A DNA stretch of 64,000 nucleotides from assembly GCF_003719195.1 (NCBI RefSeq), contig NZ_CP024996.1:310001-374000 (forward strand), read 5' to 3'. The position numbers and the translations under genes were made by a program. Positions 25,802 through 35,177 of this stretch are shown piece by piece (within the stretch, counting starts at the first letter, position 1; every line of letters begins with the position of its first letter). Source of the DNA: Herbaspirillum rubrisubalbicans (GTDB taxonomy: Bacteria > Pseudomonadota > Gammaproteobacteria > Burkholderiales > Burkholderiaceae_D). A model generated the notes under the pieces. It was not told the DNA's origin, made no database searches, and saw only the letters and a list, made by a program, of their open reading frames with translations.

Positions 25802-27067
25802 TCAACTGCGGTACTGGAAGGGCGCATCGTCAATGGCGCGCTTGCGGCCGGCGATCTGGTCGGCCAGCAGCGCCGCGCTGCCGCAGGCCAGGGTCCAGCC
25901 CAGCGCGCCCTGGCCAAGGTTGAGATAGAGGTTGTCGACGGGTGAGGCGCCGACGATGGGGACGCCGCTCGGGGTGGCCGGGCGAAAGCCCATCCAGGGC
26001 GAGAGCGTGGCCTCTTCGCCCAGCGTGCAGGCGGGGAAGAGCTCGCGCATTCCGTGTTTCAATTGGTCGATGGCCGCCTGCGGGATGCGGCGGTCCTGGC
26101 CGACCAGTTCGATGCGACCGGCCACGCGCAGGCGCTGACCCAGGCGGGCATAGACGATCTTCCTGGCGATGTCGGTAATGGAGACCTGCGGCGCGGCGGC
26201 GCGGCTGGCCTCATCCTCCAGCGGTACCGTGATGCTGTAGCCCTTGAGCGGGTAGAGCGGCAAGCGCAGATCGAGCTGGCGTGCGAAGTCGGTACTGTCG
26301 GCGCCCAGCGCCAGTACGAAGCGGTCGGCCTCCAGCCATTGCTCGCCGGCCTGGACCGCACGCAGGGCGCGGCCGGCGCGGCGCACGGCTGTGACGCGGG
26401 TGTTGCCGATGAAGCGGAAATTTGGATCGGCCTGCATCGCGCTCACCAGTGCGCGGCAGAATTGCGGGCAGTCACCGGCTGCTTCGCTGGGGGTGTAGAC
26501 CCCGCCTGTCCATGCACGTTGCGAGCCGGCCAGGGCCGGTTCGATGCGCAGGCAATCGGCTGCGCTCAGCACTTCCTGCTGGCAGCCATATTGGGCTTGG
26601 AATTGCACCTGGCGGGCTGCCGCATCCAGCCCCTGGACATCGGTGAACATCACCAGCTTGCCGGAACGCTGGTAGTCAAAAGAGAGTTGCAGGCGTTCAT
26701 TCCATTGGTTGAGCTGGTCGCGGCTATAGAAGGCCAGTTTCAGCAGGTCGATGGTGGTCTGGCGCACGCGAGGGCTGTTGCAGCAGCGCAGGAAGCCGAG
26801 CAGCCAGCGGTATTGCGCGGCGTCGGCGGTGGGTCGGATGGTCAGCGGCGAATCCTTGCTGAACAGGTAGTAAGCCCATTTGGACCAGACTGACGGGTCG
26901 GCCAGCGGTGCCACGTAGGAGTAGCTTAACTGAGCGCCATTGCCGTAGCTGGTGCCGGTGCCGGGGTGTTCGTGGGCATCGATCAGGCTGACCTGGTGGC
27001 CATCCTGCAATAAACGGTAGGCAGTGGTTACGCCGATCACGCCGGCGCCCAATACGCAGATATGCAT
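25802..27067 (-). CDS. dadA: D-amino acid dehydrogenase (DadA-like FAD oxidoreductase)
   Basis: This 421-residue flavoprotein of the DAO family begins with the FAD-binding MHICVLGAGVIGVTTAYRL and has G-T-G-T-S-Y-G-N-G-A-Q-L-S-Y-S-Y after it, the DadA hallmark. The C-terminal G-F-R-P-A-T-P-S-G-V-P-I-V-G and N-L-Y-L-N-L-G-Q-G-A-L-G-W-T segments close the FAD site. DadA oxidises D-amino acids to 2-oxo acids and feeds electrons to the membrane quinone pool. It lacks the alanine racemase partner found in classical dad operons, so it may be a paralogue for another D-amino acid. Confidence 0.84.
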   Translation of the reverse strand: MHICVLGAGVIGVTTAYRLLQDGHQVSLIDAHEHPGTGTSYGNGAQLSYSYVAPLADPSVWSKWAYYLFSKDSPLTIRPTADAAQYRWLLGFLRCCNSPRVRQTTIDLLKLAFYSRDQLNQWNERLQLSFDYQRSGKLVMFTDVQGLDAAARQVQFQAQYGCQQEVLSAADCLRIEPALAGSQRAWTGGVYTPSEAAGDCPQFCRALVSAMQADPNFRFIGNTRVTAVRRAGRALRAVQAGEQWLEADRFVLALGADSTDFARQLDLRLPLYPLKGYSITVPLEDEASRAAAPQVSITDIARKIVYARLGQRLRVAGRIELVGQDRRIPQAAIDQLKHGMRELFPACTLGEEATLSPWMGFRPATPSGVPIVGASPVDNLYLNLGQGALGWTLACGSAALLADQIAGRKRAIDDAPFQYRS

Positions 27068-27236
27068 GGTATTTCGTCAGAGTCAGTCAGAAACCGCGCG
27101 GCACCTGGCCTGCGGCGGATCAGCAGCAGACTACCGAAGAGCCGCGCAGGTGTCACATGCCGAATCGGCATGAAGTTTTGCGTGCACGCACAGCGGTTTT
27201 GCACTGGCTCTTCTGCGGTGAGCGGCCATGCTGCGC

Positions 27237-27242
27237 TACAAT
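27237..27242 (+). promoter_or_regulatory. -10 element of rnpB
   Basis: TACAAT at 27237-27242 is placed so that transcription would begin near 27249, at the first paired base of the RNA. The -35 region is weak. Confidence 0.55.
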
Positions 27243-27248
27243 AGCGCC

Positions 27249-27580
27249 CGATGCAGGCCAGACAGCCGCTGGCCGCCTTCGCAAGGAGGCGGCGGGAGGA
27301 AGGTCCGGACTCCATAGAGCAGGGTGACGGTTAACGGCCGTCCGCCGAAAGCCGGTGCAAGCCGGTATAAGGCGAGGAATAGGGCCACAGAGACGAGCGT
27401 ATTAAGTTACGGTGAAACGCGGTAACCTCCACCCGGAGCAATTTCAAATAGGCACGCGTTGATGTGGCTCGCGGAGCGTGCGGGTAGAAAGCTTGAGCGG
27501 CGGAGCGATCCGTCGCCTAGAGGAATGGCTGTCATAGCGGGTTTCCCGCCGTAACAGAATCCGGCCTACCGGCCTGCTTC
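27249..27580 (+). ncRNA. rnpB: RNase P RNA, bacterial class A
   Basis: The catalytic RNA that removes 5' leaders from tRNA precursors. It opens with GCAGGCC (27253-27259), which pairs with GGCCTGC (27571-27577) near the 3' end to form P1. The universally conserved GAGGAAGGTCCGGACTCC element is at about 27296-27313, followed by a purine-rich core, and the conserved ACAGAATCCGGCCTACCGG 3' element precedes P1. Total length near 330 bases is typical for betaproteobacteria. Ends are estimated from P1 pairing and may be off by a few bases. Confidence 0.95.
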
Positions 27581-27659
27581 ATTGAATTTCATCACCACCC
27601 CAAGACTGCGGCCCGCGGGCACTGCGGGTACGCGCAAGAGACGCTACCCCAGGAGACCC

Positions 27660-28820
27660 ATGAACCAATCCGCCGCACCCGTGCTGTTCGAAGAATTGAC
27701 GGCCATCAATGGCCGCCGCATCGGCATCGCCACCCTCGCTTCCGAAAAGACCCTGCACGCCATCTCGCTGGAGATGGTCCAACTGCTGACCCCGCAACTG
27801 CAACGGTGGCAGGCCGATCCCGGCGTGGCCATGGTGATCCTGCAGGCGCAGGGTGAAAAGGCTTTCTGTGCCGGCGGCGATCTGCAGCAGCTCTATCGCT
27901 CCATGCGCGAGCATCATGCTTCGCCTGAACGTGACGACATCCGCGCCAATACTTACGCGGCCGAGTTCTTCGAGCAGGAATATCGCCTGGATTATCTTAT
28001 CCACAGCTTTGCCAAGCCCATCCTGTGCTGGGGGCATGGCATCGTGATGGGCGGCGGCATTGGGCTGATGGCCGGTTGCAGCCATCGGGTGGTGACCGAA
28101 AAGTCGCGCCTGGCGATGCCGGAAATTACCATCGGGCTGTATCCAGACGTGGGGGGGAGCTGGTTCCTGGCGCGTATGCCGGGCAAGACCGGCATCTTCC
28201 TGGCGCTGACCGGTGCCAACCTCAACGCCAGCGATGCGCTCTTCGCGGGATTGGCCGATTACCGGGTGGCGCACGCGGGCAAGCAGGCGGTGATCAATGC
28301 GCTGCTCGTGCAGTCGTGGGGCGCGGGCAATGATGCCGAGCTGCTCGATCGCGTCCTGGCAGCCGCCCAGGCGTCGTCATTGCAGGACGGGACAGCAGCT
28401 TTTGCTGCTTCCAACCTGCGGTCTCATTTCGATCTGATCGAATCCTTGTGTCGCCGGCCTACGCTACCGGAAATCGTCGAGGGCATCCTCGCACTGCAGA
28501 CCGATGATGCCTGGTTGAACAAGGCTCAGGCGACCTTGCGTGCGGGTGCGCCGGGCTCGGCCTGGCTGGGTTACGCCTTGCAAAAGCGCGTGCGTCCGTT
28601 GTCGCTGGCAGAGGTGTTCCGGCTGGAATTCGTAGTCTCGCTGCATTGCGCGGCGCGGCCCGATTTCGTCGAGGGTATTCGTGCGCTGATCATCGACAAG
28701 GACCAGAAGCCGCAATGGAATCCGGCTTCGCTGACTAGTGCCACGGCGCAGTGGGTGGAAGGTTTCTTCACCGATCCGTGGTCGCGCGAGCATCATCCCT
28801 TGGCCGACTTGGGGGCTTGA
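27660..28820 (+). CDS. Enoyl-CoA hydratase/isomerase family, 3-hydroxyisobutyryl-CoA hydrolase-like
   Basis: This 386-residue crotonase-fold enzyme has oxyanion-hole segments A-F-C-A-G-G-D-L and G-H-G-I-V-M-G-G-G-I-G-L, and the acidic residues of P-E-I-T-I-G-L-Y-P-D-V-G-G-S that mark HIBYL-CoA hydrolases of valine breakdown. Its length matches that subfamily (about 350-390) and exceeds plain enoyl-CoA hydratases. The start is ATG 27660 behind CAGGAG; an ORF extension to 27582 overlaps the end of rnpB and is rejected. It is a single gene, and no other valine pathway genes are nearby. Confidence 0.83.
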   Translation: MNQSAAPVLFEELTAINGRRIGIATLASEKTLHAISLEMVQLLTPQLQRWQADPGVAMVILQAQGEKAFCAGGDLQQLYRSMREHHASPERDDIRANTYAAEFFEQEYRLDYLIHSFAKPILCWGHGIVMGGGIGLMAGCSHRVVTEKSRLAMPEITIGLYPDVGGSWFLARMPGKTGIFLALTGANLNASDALFAGLADYRVAHAGKQAVINALLVQSWGAGNDAELLDRVLAAAQASSLQDGTAAFAASNLRSHFDLIESLCRRPTLPEIVEGILALQTDDAWLNKAQATLRAGAPGSAWLGYALQKRVRPLSLAEVFRLEFVVSLHCAARPDFVEGIRALIIDKDQKPQWNPASLTSATAQWVEGFFTDPWSREHHPLADLGA

Positions 28821-28936
28821 AGCTGGCCGGTGCGGCGTTGCGCATGTCAGTCGTGGTGAGGAGATAGCGGGGGGGGAATTGCGGAAAGACTGCGGGAGAT
28901 TTGGGACGAGACGGCCGACCACCAGGATCGGCCTCG

Positions 28937-28973
28937 ATTTGAATGCCATGAACCTGGTTCATGGCATTCAAAT
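28937..28973. repeat. 37-bp perfect palindrome between convergent genes
   Basis: Two 18-base arms (28937-28954 and 28956-28973) are exact reverse complements around a single T, with core CCATGAACC/GGTTCATGG. It sits 16 bases past the stop of hupB and 116 bases past the hydrolase gene. No U-tract follows on either strand, so it is not a textbook terminator. Confidence 0.75.
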
Positions 28974-28988
28974 GCGTGAAGCGTGAAA

Positions 28989-29273
28989 TTATTTCTTCTT
29001 CTTGTTCACGGCTTCCTTGAAAGCCTTGCCAGCCGAGAACTTCACGGTGGTAGCAGCGGCGATCTTGATTTCTTCGCCGGTTTGCGGGTTACGGCCGGTG
29101 CGAGCAGCGCGCTTGCCGGTCGAGAAGGAACCGAAACCAACCAATTGCACGGTATCGCCCTTGGTCACGGCCTTGATGATGTTCTCGATGACGGAGTCCA
29201 GCGCGCGCTGGGCTGCTGCCTTGGAGATCTCGGTGTCGGCGGCGATAACGTCAACCAATTCAGATTTGTTCAC
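28989..29273 (-). CDS. hupB: DNA-binding protein HU
   Basis: This 94-residue histone-like protein bends and compacts DNA as a dimer. It has the usual [11 protein letters not shown] start, dimer helices and the beta-arm with G-F-G-S-F and [12 protein letters not shown], ending in a lysine tail. The start is GTG 29273, preceded by AAAGGAA; the ORF extends further to 29336 but family alignment begins at the GTG. A promoter candidate is upstream. Adenine/thymine-rich DNA separates it from the divergent dcw cluster. Confidence 0.93.
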   Translation of the reverse strand: MNKSELVDVIAADTEISKAAAQRALDSVIENIIKAVTKGDTVQLVGFGSFSTGKRAARTGRNPQTGEEIKIAAATTVKFSAGKAFKEAVNKKKK

Positions 29274-29305
29274 TTTAAAATTCCTTTCACTGTTAAGGTG
29301 CCCAG

Positions 29306-29331
29306 ATTTTAGCACTGGAATGAGGCGGATC
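29306..29331 (-). promoter_or_regulatory. Putative hupB promoter
   Basis: On the minus strand TAAAAT (29306-29311) is a good -10, with transcription starting near 29299, about 25 bases before the GTG. A TTGCGG hexamer is the nearest -35 but at 19-bp spacing, so it is weak. Confidence 0.4.
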
Positions 29332-30035
29332 CGCAAGCCCTATCTGCGTTTTCAGCCGATCTGGCCTGCTCGGAACCGACCTTTTGATTGAAAAAAATCG
29401 CGGTGTTTTCCAACACCTGCACACGGGCCATGTCAGCCCCGTTTTTGCACATCGATCTTCCCAAAGACACGGATAGTAAAAGGTGCCCGCCGCGGAAGTC
29501 AAAACAAAAACGCTTCCGACCATTCATTTGACGAAGAATTTGATGAAGATTCTGGGTGGCCCCGTCGTCACTCGCTGTTTTCTTGCCACTTCACCCAGGC
29601 TTTTTAGGGCTAGCCCATCCCTGCGATCGACTTTTCCACAGCCTTCGATGCGTGGCCGAGGGGGCATGGACTTCTCGCAGGCAGAGAGCGGGACAATTTT
29701 TTTACGCTTGTTGCGATCTTGAGTGAACTTAAGTTGCACCGCAAAATCCATGTCGGTTTCTTCAGTCACTTGCAAATCAGCAGGTGCTGGATTGCCTCAT
29801 TTCTGCCAGAGAGCGCTGCCCCGAAATTGCGCACGCGGACTCTCTCATGCGGCGCAAATCCGCGCCGTTACGCAATTCTGACGACAAACACATGTGTAAA
29901 GCTCAGGTTGCACTTTCAATATAAATGCTAAGTCCTTCATTTTCTTCAAAAAACTTCTGAAAAGGCTGTTTTAAGGAAGTGCGCTAAGTCTTTGACTTTA
30001 TTAGCAAAATCCGGGTTGTTCACAGCGTATACCGC
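29332..30035. other. Gene-free A+T-rich region between hupB and the dcw promoter
   Basis: About 700 bases with clearly lower GC than the rest of the window. Small frames (29483-29722, 29719-29931 and 29946-30158 on minus) have no ribosome-binding site, biased codon use or known motif. A small hairpin GGTGTT-TTCC-AACACC lies at 29402-29417. It may carry regulatory sites or a small RNA, but I cannot support either. Confidence 0.5.
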
Positions 30036-30064
30036 TTGACCTGCAATAGTGCATCCTCTAAAGT
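30036..30064 (+). promoter_or_regulatory. dcw cluster promoter (Pmra)
   Basis: TTGACC (30036-30041) and TAAAGT (30059-30064) are separated by exactly 17 bp. Transcription would start near 30071, about 110 bases before mraZ. This is the best candidate for the main promoter of the division cluster. Confidence 0.65.
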
Positions 30065-30108
30065 GGGCGGCAGTGTCAAAAAGTGTTTTTTTGTGGGGCA
30101 AACAGGGT
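30063..30108 (+). promoter_or_regulatory. MraZ-binding repeats, 10-bp period
   Basis: GTGGG (30063), GTGTC (30073), GTGTT (30083) and GTGGG (30093) start exactly 10 bp apart, with a degenerate fifth CAGGG in register at 30103. MraZ is known to bind TGGGN repeats spaced by five bases next to its own promoter. The repeats begin in the -10 and cover the start site, suited to repression by MraZ. Confidence 0.7.
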
Positions 30109-30182
30109 TTCATTTGCATTTGCCCGGCACGAACAAAGCAGCCGATCAGCAAACTCACTCGCCGCAGGCGAAGGAAAAAACA

Positions 30183-30611
30183 GTGTTCCAGGGCGCGTCA
30201 GCACTCAATCTCGATGCCAAAGGACGGATGACCATTCCGGCCAAGCATCGTGACGCCCTGATTGTGCAGTGCGAGGGACGCGCCACCGTGACGCGCCATC
30301 CGCATGGTTGCCTGCTGTTCTTCCCGCGCCCGACCTGGGAGACGCATCGCGAGCAGATCGCCAACTGGCCCATGTCGGCCCGTGCCTGGCAGCGTATCTT
30401 CCTGGGCAATGCCCAGGATGTGGAGCTCGACAGCGCCGGTCGCATCCTGATCGCGCCCGAGCTGCGCGCGGCCGTGGGTCTGCAGCGCGACGTGATGTTG
30501 CTGGGCATGGGTAGTCATTTCGAAATCTGGGATGCCGTCAAGCTGGCCGAAAGCGAAGCCGAGGCTGTGGCGGGCGGGATGCCGGATGTGTTGAGTAATT
30601 TTTCCTTCTGA
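30183..30611 (+). CDS. mraZ: Transcriptional regulator MraZ
   Basis: This 142-residue protein has two SpoVT-AbrB-like halves, each with the D-x-K-G-R-M-T/I-P-x-x-x-R pattern ([15 protein letters not shown] and [15 protein letters not shown]). It forms a ring that binds repeats in its own promoter and dampens the dcw operon. The start is GTG 30183 with AAGGA upstream; the open frame further upstream lacks homology. First gene of the cluster, 12 bases before rsmH. Confidence 0.94.
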   Translation: MFQGASALNLDAKGRMTIPAKHRDALIVQCEGRATVTRHPHGCLLFFPRPTWETHREQIANWPMSARAWQRIFLGNAQDVELDSAGRILIAPELRAAVGLQRDVMLLGMGSHFEIWDAVKLAESEAEAVAGGMPDVLSNFSF

Positions 30612-30623
30612 CGGCCGGACAAG

Positions 30624-31603
<980 letters not shown>

Positions 31604-31607
<4 letters not shown>

Positions 31608-31876
31608 TCGGGCGTCTGTGCATCCTGCTGACCATCTTGCTGGTGGCTTGCGCGCTGTCGGTCGTGAGCGCCCAATACAAGGCGCGCAGCTTGTTCATTG
31701 AGCTGGAACGGTCTCAGAGCGCGGCGCGCCAGCTGGACGTGGATTGGGCGCAATTGCAACTGGACCAGTCCACCCTGGGCAAGAACGCCCGCATCGAGGA
31801 ACTGGCACGGCGTGACCTGGGCATGGTGCCGGTCACCGCCGCCCGTACCCAATACCTGACCGTGGGGGCGCAATGA
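31604..31876 (+). CDS. ftsL: Cell division protein FtsL
   Basis: A 90-residue bitopic membrane protein of the divisome. One hydrophobic segment (about 4-22) is followed by a periplasmic coiled coil containing heptad-spaced Leu (L-F-I-E-L-E-R-S ... [12 protein letters not shown]) and the R-x-D-L-G-M terminus typical of FtsL. It forms a complex with FtsB and FtsQ and recruits FtsW/FtsI. It overlaps its neighbours on both sides. Confidence 0.9.
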
Positions 31877-33651
31877 CCAAGATGCCTCCTCGCACCAACC
31901 TGGCGGGTGGCCGTGTAGCGGCGTCCAAGGGCGTGGCGTTCTCCTCCAATCCCATCCTGCAGGTCAAGCTGCCGGCCTGGCGCTCGCGTTTCGTGCTGTT
32001 CGTGCTGTTTGCCGCGTTCGTGGCACTGGTGCTGCGCGCGCTGTGGTTGCAGGGTGTGTCTACCGATTTCCTGCAGAAGCAGGGTGCCTCGCGCTACGCC
32101 CGTACCCTGGAAATGCCCGCCACGCGTGGCAAGATCACCGACCGCAATGGCCAGGTGCTGGCATCTTCGGTGCCGGTCAAGGCAATCTGGGCCATTCCCG
32201 AAGATGTGCAGGCCGCGCCCAAGGACAAGCTGGTGCAACTGGCCAAGCTGCTGGAAATGAGCGATGCCGAACTGCGCAAGAAGCTCGATTCGGACCGCAG
32301 CTTCGTCTACCTCAAGCGCCAGGTCGAACAGGACACCGCCGACAAGATCGTCAAGCTGGGCATCCCCGGCATCGAAACCCGCAAGGAATACAAGCGCTTC
32401 TATCCTGAGGGCGAGGTGATGGCGCACGTGGTCGGCTTCACCAATATCGAGGATGCCGGCCAGGATGGCATGGAGCTGGCCGCCCAGAAGACCCTGGCCG
32501 GTGTGACCGGCAGCCGGCGCGTCATCAAGGACCGCCTGGGCCGCGTGGTGGAAGATATCGAATCCATCCGCGAGCCGCATGATGGCCGCGACCTGACCCT
32601 GTCCATCGACAGCAAGATCCAGTACATCGCCTTCACGCAACTGAAGGAGGCGGTGGAAAAGTACAAGGCCAAGGCCGGCGGCATCATCGTGGTCGACGCC
32701 AAGACCGGCGAAGTGCTGGCCCTGGCCAACATGCCCACCTACAACCCCAACGACCGTTCCGAGCTGACCGGCGCGCAGTTGCGTAACCGCGTCGTGACCG
32801 ATACCTTCGAGCCGGGCTCGACCCTGAAGCCCTTCACGGTGGCCCTGGCGCTGGATACGCATCGCGTCACGCCCTCCACCGTGTTCCAGACCGCGCCCGG
32901 CAAGATGACCATCGGCACCGCTACCATCGGCGACTCGCACGCCCACGGCGCGCTGACGGTGGCGCAGATCATCGAGAAGTCCTCCAACATCGGCACCGCC
33001 AAGATCGCGCTGGGGATGCCCGCCGAAGAGATGTGGGAAATGTTCACCACGGTGGGCTTCGGCCAGCAGCCCAAGTTCGGTTTCCCGGGTGCTGTGGCCG
33101 GCCGGGTGCGCCCTTACAAGTCGTGGCGCCCGATCGAACAGGCCACCATGAGCTATGGTCACGGCATCTCGGTGTCGCTGATCCAGCTGGCCCACGCCTA
33201 CCTGATCTTTGCGCGCAATGGCGACATCATCCCGCTGTCTTTCACCAAGGTCACCGATTCGCCCATCGGCCAGCGCGTGATTTCGGCCGATACCGCCCTG
33301 CAGATGCGCCGTATGTTGGAAACCGTGGTTGCCCCTGGCGGCACCGCGCCCCAGGCCCAGGTGCCGGGCTATCGCGTCGGTGGCAAGACCGGTACCGCCT
33401 ACAAGATCGAAAACGGCAAGTATGTGCGCAAGTACGTGGCCTCGTTCTCGGGCATCGCCCCGATGTCGGACCCGCGCCTGATCATCTCGGTGATGATCGA
33501 TGAGCCGCAAGGCCAGCACTATGGCGGCCCGGTGGCAGGCCCGGTGTTTGCCAACGTGGCCGCCAATGCCTTGCGCGCCCTGAATGTACCGCCGGACTCC
33601 AGCGTGACCAACATCATCATTCCCAAAGAACCGCTTGAGGAGAGCATGTAA
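31873..33651 (+). CDS. ftsI: Peptidoglycan transpeptidase FtsI (PBP3)
   Basis: A 592-residue class B penicillin-binding protein that cross-links septal peptidoglycan. An N-terminal membrane anchor (about 35-55) precedes the dimerisation domain (R-G-K-I-T-D-R-N-G), and the transpeptidase domain has all three active-site motifs: S316-T-L-K, S370-S-N and K505-T-G-T. Its length is normal and no changes are evident near the motifs. The stop TAA shares its last base with the murE start. Confidence 0.95.
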   Translation: MTKMPPRTNLAGGRVAASKGVAFSSNPILQVKLPAWRSRFVLFVLFAAFVALVLRALWLQGVSTDFLQKQGASRYARTLEMPATRGKITDRNGQVLASSVPVKAIWAIPEDVQAAPKDKLVQLAKLLEMSDAELRKKLDSDRSFVYLKRQVEQDTADKIVKLGIPGIETRKEYKRFYPEGEVMAHVVGFTNIEDAGQDGMELAAQKTLAGVTGSRRVIKDRLGRVVEDIESIREPHDGRDLTLSIDSKIQYIAFTQLKEAVEKYKAKAGGIIVVDAKTGEVLALANMPTYNPNDRSELTGAQLRNRVVTDTFEPGSTLKPFTVALALDTHRVTPSTVFQTAPGKMTIGTATIGDSHAHGALTVAQIIEKSSNIGTAKIALGMPAEEMWEMFTTVGFGQQPKFGFPGAVAGRVRPYKSWRPIEQATMSYGHGISVSLIQLAHAYLIFARNGDIIPLSFTKVTDSPIGQRVISADTALQMRRMLETVVAPGGTAPQAQVPGYRVGGKTGTAYKIENGKYVRKYVASFSGIAPMSDPRLIISVMIDEPQGQHYGGPVAGPVFANVAANALRALNVPPDSSVTNIIIPKEPLEESM

Positions 33652-35177
33652 TGGCCGAGCGCGTTCTTGATCTGCAAGACATCCTCGCCTGGCTGCGCCA
33701 GGTGGCGCCATCTGCGCAATTGAGCTCCGACTCGCGTCGCGTGGCGCCGGGTGACGTGTTCCTGGCCTACGTGGGTGACGCCGATGGCCGCTCTTATATT
33801 GCCGACGCCGTCGAGCGCGGCGCCGCTGCGGTGCTATATGAAGCAGAAGGCTATACCTGGCCGGCGCAGATCGATGAACCGCATCTGGCGGTGCCGGACC
33901 TGAAGCAACAGGCAGGCCAGATCGCGGCCGCCTGGTATGGCCAGCCCGACCAGTCCATGCTGTCCGTGGCCGTCACCGGCACCAACGGCAAGACCTCCTG
34001 CGCCTACTGGCTGGGCAGCGCGCTCTCGCGTCTGCCGGGCGCCACTGCTGCCGGCGTGGTTGGCACGCTCGGTGTGGGCAGCTTCATCAACGGCAAGTCG
34101 CAGGGCTTCGATGTGACCGGCTACACCACCCCGGACGCGGTGCTGCTGCAACGCAGCCTGGCCAAGCTAGCCCAGGCGCGGGTCGGTGCGCTGGCCATCG
34201 AGGCTTCTTCCATCGGCCTGGCGCAAGGGCGCATGAACGGGATGCACGTCGATGTTGCCCTGTTTACCAATTTCACCCGCGATCACCTGGATTTCCACGG
34301 TGACATGCAGACCTACGAAGAGGCCAAGCGCAAGCTGTTCCAGTGGCCGGGCCTCAAGCACGCCGTGCTCAACCTGGATGACCCCATGGGCCTGCGCCTG
34401 TTGCCGCTGCTGGCCGGGCGCCAGGTGCCGGTGATCGGCTATTCGATTGCCGAGCAGATCGATGCCCAGGCCGCCCACGTGGCCACCCTGCGCGCCAGCC
34501 AGCTGCGCAGCAGTCATACCGGCACCGTGTTCCATGTCGATTCGCCCTTCGGCAGCGGCCAGGTCAAGACCCAACTGGTGGGCCGCTTCAATGTCAGCAA
34601 CGTGCTGGGCATCATGGGCGTGCTGCTGACCCAGGGCCTGGCCTGGGATGCCGTGGTGGCTGCTGCCGCTGCGCTCACGCCGGCTCCGGGGCGGATGCAA
34701 CAGTTCGGTGGGCCGGACGTGCCGCTGATCGTGATCGACTACGCCCATACCCCCGACGCGCTCGACAAGACCCTGTCTACCCTGCGCCAGGTCGCCACCC
34801 AGCGCGGTGGCCAGTTGTGGTGCGTGTTCGGCTGCGGTGGTGATCGCGATCCGGGCAAGCGTCCGCAGATGGGGCAGATCGCCGAGCAGGCCGACCAGGT
34901 CGTGCTCACCAGCGACAACCCGCGCAGCGAAGATCCGCAAGCCATCATCGACCAGATTCGTGCCGGCATGAGTCGCATCGAACCGGTGGTGCTGCCAGAC
35001 CGGGCCGGCGCCATCCTGTGGGCGATCCGCCACGCTACCCGTGCCGATGTGGTGCTGCTGGCCGGCAAGGGACATGAGTCCTACCAGGAAATCGCCGGCA
35101 AGAAACTGCCTTTCCTCGACGCCGACCATGTCGCCCTGGCCCTGGCCGCGCGCTCGACCATGATGGGAGGCGCATGA
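33651..35177 (+). CDS. murE: UDP-MurNAc-L-Ala-D-Glu:meso-diaminopimelate ligase
   Basis: A 508-residue Mur ligase that adds the third residue of the stem peptide. The ATP loop is G-T-N-G-K-T-S near residue 108, and the substrate motif D422-N-P-R is the meso-DAP-specific form (lysine enzymes differ), so the organism makes Gram-negative DAP-type peptidoglycan. The start is ATG 33651, overlapping the ftsI stop by one base; it overlaps murF by ATGA. Confidence 0.95.
   Translation: MAERVLDLQDILAWLRQVAPSAQLSSDSRRVAPGDVFLAYVGDADGRSYIADAVERGAAAVLYEAEGYTWPAQIDEPHLAVPDLKQQAGQIAAAWYGQPDQSMLSVAVTGTNGKTSCAYWLGSALSRLPGATAAGVVGTLGVGSFINGKSQGFDVTGYTTPDAVLLQRSLAKLAQARVGALAIEASSIGLAQGRMNGMHVDVALFTNFTRDHLDFHGDMQTYEEAKRKLFQWPGLKHAVLNLDDPMGLRLLPLLAGRQVPVIGYSIAEQIDAQAAHVATLRASQLRSSHTGTVFHVDSPFGSGQVKTQLVGRFNVSNVLGIMGVLLTQGLAWDAVVAAAAALTPAPGRMQQFGGPDVPLIVIDYAHTPDALDKTLSTLRQVATQRGGQLWCVFGCGGDRDPGKRPQMGQIAEQADQVVLTSDNPRSEDPQAIIDQIRAGMSRIEPVVLPDRAGAILWAIRHATRADVVLLAGKGHESYQEIAGKKLPFLDADHVALALAARSTMMGGA

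Noticed and set aside
29483-29931. Small plus-strand frames in the hupB-mraZ gap
   Set aside because: No ribosome-binding sites, no coding bias, no similarity I recognise.
30063-30097. MraZ boxes as a CRISPR-like or simple tandem repeat
   Set aside because: Only five-base cores repeat, at helical spacing over a promoter; an operator is the simpler reading.
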